DNA from: Anaeramoeba flamelloides
Taxonomy: Eukaryota; Metamonada; Anaeramoebidae
DNA length: 64,000 nucleotides
Direction: 5' to 3'
Assembly: GCA_027625915.1 (NCBI GenBank)
Contig: JANTQA010000057.1
Span: 5,022,001 to 5,086,000, forward strand
Shown: positions 59,203-64,000 of the stretch, one piece after another
Layout of the letters: each line of letters opens with the position of its first letter
Numbering within the stretch: position 1 is the stretch's first letter
The notes under the pieces: model-generated
Database searches by the model: none
What the model was told of the DNA's origin: nothing
Seen by the model: only the letters and a program-made list of their open reading frames with translations
Translations under genes and position numbers: made by a program

Positions 59203-60191
59203 TAAATTTTTTATTTTTTATGTATACACAAAGTTAGATGGGATTGAATTTAATCTCGTTATCCTTATTTCAATTCTAAACTTTGCCATTCCTAGATTGT
59301 ATTATGGGTTCTTATATTATACACAAGAAAAACAATAGAAGCTTTGAAAATAAACCTCGAATAACCAAAATCATAAATTAGAACCTTTATTTGGGAATTT
59401 TTTTAATGTAAACTATTGGAAAAATGAAGTGAAAATTTGTTCCTTTTTATTTCTCAAACACCAGAAAAGATCTCAACCTTAAAAACTAAAAGAATTGTTG
59501 AAAACAATTTAAACAATATTCCAAGCCCTAACCATTGACTTCCTTTGCTAAATGGGGAAGTAACTACTGTAAAACAAATTCAGAGTATAAATTATCTTCT
59601 AGTGGACTGATACAGCTTTACTTCAGAATGTTAACTGTAAGAAACAATACCTTAGAAGAAGAAACATGAAAAAAAGATAAAAACTAAAACTCTTACCCAA
59701 GTAATCATGCTAATGGTAAATTAAATTGTTTCAATTTTTTTTTCGAGGTCTTTCTAAAAAAAAAATATAGACTCGTTAAAATTTTAAAAACATCATCAAC
59801 TTATTTGATCTTTTAGATTTCATCCTTTATTATTTCTCTAAATCTTCTTTTTTTATTTTTTAATCAAAGACAACCTCACCAAATAATCAAAAATTTATTT
59901 TCTATTTAACAGTCAGTACTCAAATCCTTGAAATGGGTTCAAAAATCTAACTGTTTATTGTTGGTAATGAAATTTTTAAAATGGAATTGGGCTGTGTAAG
60001 ATTTTTTCTTAATTCTGGAAAAAAATAGCCGTTAATTTTTCAAAAACCCAGAGAATACCTCAAAAATTAGTGATCAAATCCCAAACGATCCATCCAAAAA
60101 CCAATCCAAAAATCATTTTTTACAAAAATAATTTTCTCAAAGAAAAACGTTTACATTCTTTTAAACACCATAACCTTAAAAATATAACAAC
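59203..60191. other. FEN1 upstream region
   Basis: No ORF or assigned repeat. The 130 bases before the FEN1 start are A/C-rich and lack a 3' splice-site motif next to the ATG, unlike several other genes here. Confidence 0.45.
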
Positions 60192-61637
60192 ATGGGTATT
60201 AAAGGACTAACAAAACTGTTATACAAATATGCATCAAGAGCTGTGCAAGAATCGACAATGAACAGCTTTTTTGGAAGAAAAATAGCAATTGACGCCTCTA
60301 CAGCGATCTATCAATTTCTAATTGCAGTCAGGTTTGGGACTGACGGGCAACAATTGACTGACAAAAACGGAGAAGTAACCTCTCATTTAATTGGCTTATT
60401 TTACAGGTGTATTAAAATGATCCAAAGGGGGATCAAGCCTGTGTGGGTTTTTGATGGAGCACCACCTGATATCAAATCCGATGAGCTTGACAAAAGAAGA
60501 AAAAGAAGAGAGGAAGCCGAAAAGGAGTTAGAGATCGCAAAGGAAAAAGGAGATATCGAATTAACAACAAAATTAAGCAAAAGGACTGTCCACTCATCAA
60601 GGAAGCATAATGACGAATGCAAAAAGTTACTCCGTTTAATGGGTGTTCCTGTTGTACAGGCGCCATGTGAAGCCGAGGCACAATGCGCGGTACTTTGCAA
60701 AGCCGGTAAGGTGTGGGGTGTAGGATCGGAGGATTACGATACCTTAGCGTTCGGATCACCAATTCTGCTGAAGCACTTGACTGCCTCCGAATCAAAGAAA
60801 TTGCCGATCAAGGAATTTGATCTTAGAAAAGTGCTCGAGGATTTTTCTTTAACCATGGACCAATTTATAGACATGTGTATCCTGTGTGGTTCAGATTTTA
60901 CAGACAAAATTAAAGGGATTGGACCTCATCGTGCATTTGAATTAATTACAAAATTTGGTTCAATTGAAAATGTGATTAAGAATTTGGACACAAACAAATA
61001 CCCAATCCCTCAAAATTTTGACTTTGTCAAAGCAAGAAAATTCTTCCAAAACCCCTTGGTAACAAACCCCGATGAAATTGAAATTAAATTCAGAGAACCA
61101 GATGAGGAAGGACTGATCAAATTTCTTGTTGAAGAAAAAGGCTTTGATGAAAAAAGAGTAAGGAATGGCGTGAGAAAGTTAAGGAAAGAATTCAACAAAC
61201 CAACCCAAATGAGACTTGATTCCTTTTTTAAACCACTCCAAAAATCTGCGAATAACAAAAGAGGAGGCAGAGGCAGAGGCAGAGGCAGAGGAAGAGGTAG
61301 AGGTAGAGGCAGGGGCAGGGGACGAAGAACTGGCATTGGGGGACTACTTAAAGGGAAGAATAGCCCAAAAAGAAGAGGTGGCCTCAGAATTACTCATACA
61401 CAAAATAAAAAAAATTCAGAAAGAAAAAGAAAAACCTTAGAAAATGAAAAAGAGATCAAGAAAGAAAAAGAAATAAAAAAAGAGAAAGAAATAAAAAAAG
61501 AGAAAGAAATACAGAAGGAGAAAGAAAAAAAAGAGAAAGAAATCAAAAAAGAGAAAGAAATCAAAAAAGAGAAAGAAATCAAAAAAGAGAAAGAAAAAAA
61601 AGAAGAACACACCAAAAAAAAAAAAAAAAAAAATTAA
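60192..61637 (+). CDS. FEN1: Flap endonuclease 1
   Basis: Intronless, 481 residues, starting MGIKGLTKLLYKYASRAVQE as in FEN1. This structure-specific nuclease removes 5' flaps during Okazaki-fragment maturation and long-patch base excision repair, with PCNA. All catalytic acidic residues are present by alignment to human: D34 (AIDAS), D88 (VFDG), E160 and E162 (PCEAEAQC), D181 and D183 (GSEDYDTLAFG), D235 (LCGSDF). The helix-hairpin-helix follows (IKGIGPHRAFELI). The PCNA-binding PIP box QMRLDSFF is at 339-346. After it, human FEN1 ends with a short basic tail; here there is an Arg-Gly tract (about 357-380), RRGG patches, then a KEKEIK repeat to the end, about 100 residues longer than human. 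The core is richer in GC than flanking DNA. Identification is firm; the role of the tail is unknown. Confidence 0.97.
   Translation: MGIKGLTKLLYKYASRAVQESTMNSFFGRKIAIDASTAIYQFLIAVRFGTDGQQLTDKNGEVTSHLIGLFYRCIKMIQRGIKPVWVFDGAPPDIKSDELDKRRKRREEAEKELEIAKEKGDIELTTKLSKRTVHSSRKHNDECKKLLRLMGVPVVQAPCEAEAQCAVLCKAGKVWGVGSEDYDTLAFGSPILLKHLTASESKKLPIKEFDLRKVLEDFSLTMDQFIDMCILCGSDFTDKIKGIGPHRAFELITKFGSIENVIKNLDTNKYPIPQNFDFVKARKFFQNPLVTNPDEIEIKFREPDEEGLIKFLVEEKGFDEKRVRNGVRKLRKEFNKPTQMRLDSFFKPLQKSANNKRGGRGRGRGRGRGRGRGRGRGRRTGIGGLLKGKNSPKRRGGLRITHTQNKKNSERKRKTLENEKEIKKEKEIKKEKEIKKEKEIQKEKEKKEKEIKKEKEIKKEKEIKKEKEKKEEHTKKKKKKN
61260..61325 (+). repeat. GAGGCA-type repeat coding the Arg-Gly tract of FEN1
   Basis: Six-base repeats AGAGGC/AGAGGT/AGGGGC encode RG. 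A (GAGAAAGAAATCAAAAAA)-type repeat coding KEKEIK follows at about 61440-61600. Confidence 0.85.
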
Positions 61638-62104
61638 ACTTCAAAAAAGAAATAAAAACTATTGGTTATTGAATAATCTTTATTTTTAACAAAATAGGGA
61701 AATAAAAATATTATATTTTTAAATTTATATTTTATTCATTCTACTGTATTTTTTTTTGAAAATTAAAAAAGCGACTATCACCAAGAAGAGATTTTTTTCA
61801 AGACAAATCGAAAAATTAATCATTAAATCCCCTTTCCATGAAGACGTAGATTATCAACATTTTTTTGTTTTTTACTGATATTTTTTTTTATTACCAAAAG
61901 TTTTAAAAAATTATGATAATTGACAAATTCAGAAAAAGTGATAAAAAAAAAGTTGAAAATAATTGAGCCAAAAAAATGTTATAATTTAATGGTGAGAAAC
62001 ACTACAGATATATTTACTCTTTATATTTGTTAAAGTTATTATGATCAGTTTTTTACAAACACCAATCGTTTTTTTATCAACCCTTTATTTATTAAAAATG
62101 TTTT

Positions 62105-62583
62105 AGACTTTTGGAAAAAAAAGTAAAACCTTTAAAAAGACCCAACACAATTTTTAATTGGTAAGATTATTAGTATCACAGAACCCACAGAAAATTCATT
62201 GAAAAAGAAAAAGTAAACCTAATTAAAAGAAGAAATACATAACTTCCAAGAATAATTCAAACTTTTATTTTTTATACAATAAACAAAAAAATTTTAATCT
62301 GCGATTTTAGAATCTAAATCGGATTTTGTGTTTTTGGAGATCTCAAAATAAAGTTAATTTTTTTTTAACAAATTTTTTAATTGCAAATCGATCAAAGAAA
62401 AACCTGTACCAAAAAGATAGTATTGGAAAAAAAATTATTGTACCTAATCTTCCATTTTGTCTTTAATCGTGTATTTTAACCTTTATTAATAAACCTTACT
62501 TTTCCCTATTCATGTTCTAATAATGTTACCAATTAAAAACCACGTTGGGTCTTTTTTCCAGTTTTACTGATTTTCCTATCAAG
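62105..62583. mobile_element. Family H TIR element, copy 3
   Basis: Left TTTTGGAAAAAAAAGTAAAA...ACAATTTTTAATTGGTAAG; right GTTACCAATTAAAAACCACG then TCTTTTTTCCAGTTTTACTG. The interior GATCAAAGAAAAACCTGTAC with AAAGATAGTATTGGAAAAA matches H1. It lies 470 bases downstream of FEN1. Confidence 0.65.
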
Positions 62584-62629
62584 ATCATGAAAAAGTTTTT
62601 TCAAAAAAAACAAAATATTTGCAAAATTT

Positions 62630-63975
62630 TTCCTTTTTAATAACTTCAATTAGAATAAACACGATAGGTTAATCAAAGAACTTTGATCAAAATATATTTT
62701 TAAAGATACTGAACAATTTAAGTTGGAAAATCCAATTTTCCAGTTTCTATTCATATTTTTTTTCAGATTTAATTGTAAAAAATTTGAAAACTTTTTCGCT
62801 ACTAGTGAAGAGGTCATTTTATTATATTTCAAAAGTATTTTAAATCTGATGTTTATATTTCAAATAGGAAATCAATTGTTTTGACTATTAACGAATTATT
62901 TGTTATTTAAAATTGGAAAAAAATATTTTTTCATTGATTTTTTGTTAGGATTTTTTTAATTTTTGAATCAAACTGAAAATATGCAGAAATTTTCAGTTTA
63001 TTCCAAAAAGTAAAAAAAAAAATGCATTTAGCTTTTCCAGAATTTAAAAGAATTGAGTAAAATCTATGATTTTTCTCTATTCTTTCGAATTCCGGAAAAT
63101 CTAGGCACCCTATGGACACTTTCGTTAGCTATTCCAGAATTTAAAAGAATTGAGAAAAAACAAAGAAATTTTTACTCAATTCTTTTGAATTCTGGAAAAC
63201 CGTCGTTAGCTTTTCTTGAGTTTTCTGTTTATTAGGAAAACCAATATATTTTACTAATAAAATAGAAAACCCCAAGAAAACCATTGTTAGGTTTTTTTAA
63301 TTTAAGAAATAAACAGAAAATTACAGAAAGTTTCGGTTTATTTCTCAAATTAAAAAAACCGCTGTTAACTTTTCCATAATTTTATAGAATTGTACAAAAG
63401 TAATTTTTTTCTCTTTTCTTTTGAATTTTAGAAAAGCTAGGTACTTTATGACACTCTACAGCACTTGATGGATAATTTTTTTAGTTTTTTTTTAATTTTT
63501 GAAATTAAGAGAAAATTAAATAAAATTTCGGTTTATTTGAAAAGGTAATAAAAAACACCGTTATCTTTTCCAGAATTTAAAAGAATTGAGTAAAATTCAT
63601 GATTTTTCTCTATTCTTTCGGATCCTGAAAAAGCTAGGCACTGTAAAGACACTTTTCGTTAGATTTTTTTTTAAATTTTGAAATGAACATAAAATTTTAT
63701 TTAATTGTCATTTTATTCTTTTGAATTAAAAAAAAACCCAGGAACTTGTTGTGCACTTTTGTTAAACTGTTTGAGAATTTAAAAGAATAAAATACAATCA
63801 TATACTCTGATTGATTGAATTGAATCCGGGAAAATAGAGGACACCCAGTATTTATACTCTTAGTATTTTTTTCTATATTTGATTTTAATTAGATGATACA
63901 ACATTTTCTAAACTATTAGTTATTATCTCTTCAAAAAAAATATCAGAAGTTAAACTTAACAAAAATTCATTTTAA
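62630..63975 (+). repeat. Family J long dispersed repeat, copy 2, with expanded palindromic modules
   Basis: Shares its left 300 bases and last 80 bases with 41438-42150. The middle (62930-63860) holds at least four alternating modules: TCCAGAATTTAAAAGAATTG, its inverse CAATTCTTTTGAATTCTGGA, GACACTTTCGTTAG, and GGTTTTTTTAATTT-AAGAAA with CGGTTTATTT. The short ORFs on both strands here derive from these modules. Confidence 0.65.
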
Positions 63976-64000
63976 CACCCATTTAAAAATTTTTACAGCA

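Noticed and set aside
60401-61615. ORFs overlapping FEN1 on both strands
   Set aside because: Antisense or shifted frames of a clearly conserved FEN1 coding region.
1-64000. CRISPR arrays, LTR or virus-derived elements, rRNA genes
   Set aside because: I saw no spaced direct repeats, no paired long terminal direct repeats, no reverse transcriptase, integrase or capsid-like peptide, and no rRNA-like GC-rich tract.

Overview
The window looks like nuclear DNA from a very AT-rich, gene-poor protist with spliceosomal introns. The recognisable genes are all eukaryotic: ribosomal protein uL5-type RPL5 (uL18), a PABPN1-like RRM protein, a PROPPIN/WIPI-type WD protein, FEN1, and a DUF547 protein. They use GT-AG introns, TAA stops, long homopolymer runs and Lys/Glu-, Ser/Pro- or Met/Gly-rich low-complexity proteins. 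Proteins of this style occur in amoeboid protists such as Anaeramoeba or dictyostelids. That placement is a guess from style and was not tested by any search.

Genes, left to right: the 3' end of a DUF547 protein (1-518, +); a Lys/Glu/Gln-repeat coiled-coil protein (5973-7769, -); a three-exon Cys-rich type I membrane protein with a Met/Gly/Asn tail (15775-19496, +); a PABPN1-like nuclear poly(A)-binding protein (26920-27687, -); a two-exon WIPI/Atg18-like propeller with a 4.65-kb intron (35299-41113, +); a small Ser/Pro-repeat membrane protein (47775-48188, +); RPL5 in three coding exons (51486-52831, -); and intronless FEN1 (60192-61637, +). Five weaker exon or ORF candidates are listed at low confidence. 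I saw no tRNA, rRNA, CRISPR array, reverse transcriptase, capsid or transposase gene.

The space between genes, and the two largest introns, is largely made of short non-coding elements with terminal inverted repeats (TIRs). I could group them by eye into at least 12 families, called A-S here for convenience. Several are flanked by TA, as expected for Tc1/mariner-like (IS630 superfamily) insertion. They are nested: at 8.2-9.5 kb an A element holds a B element which holds a C element; at 53.3-54.5 kb another A copy holds a D and an E element; at 48.6-49.5 kb H holds I; at 17.05-17.72 kb F holds E. Removing the inserts brings the A copies back to about 516-566 bp and the disrupted B copy back to about 195 bp, which supports the reading. 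No autonomous partner is present, so these look like MITEs mobilised from elsewhere.

The housekeeping genes show no common pathway: DNA replication/repair (FEN1), mRNA 3'-end biology (PABPN1-like), translation (RPL5) and autophagy-related membrane biology (WIPI-like) are simply neighbours. Shared features are a 3' splice site just upstream of the start codon in four genes, and Arg-Gly repeats in both FEN1 and the PABPN1-like protein.
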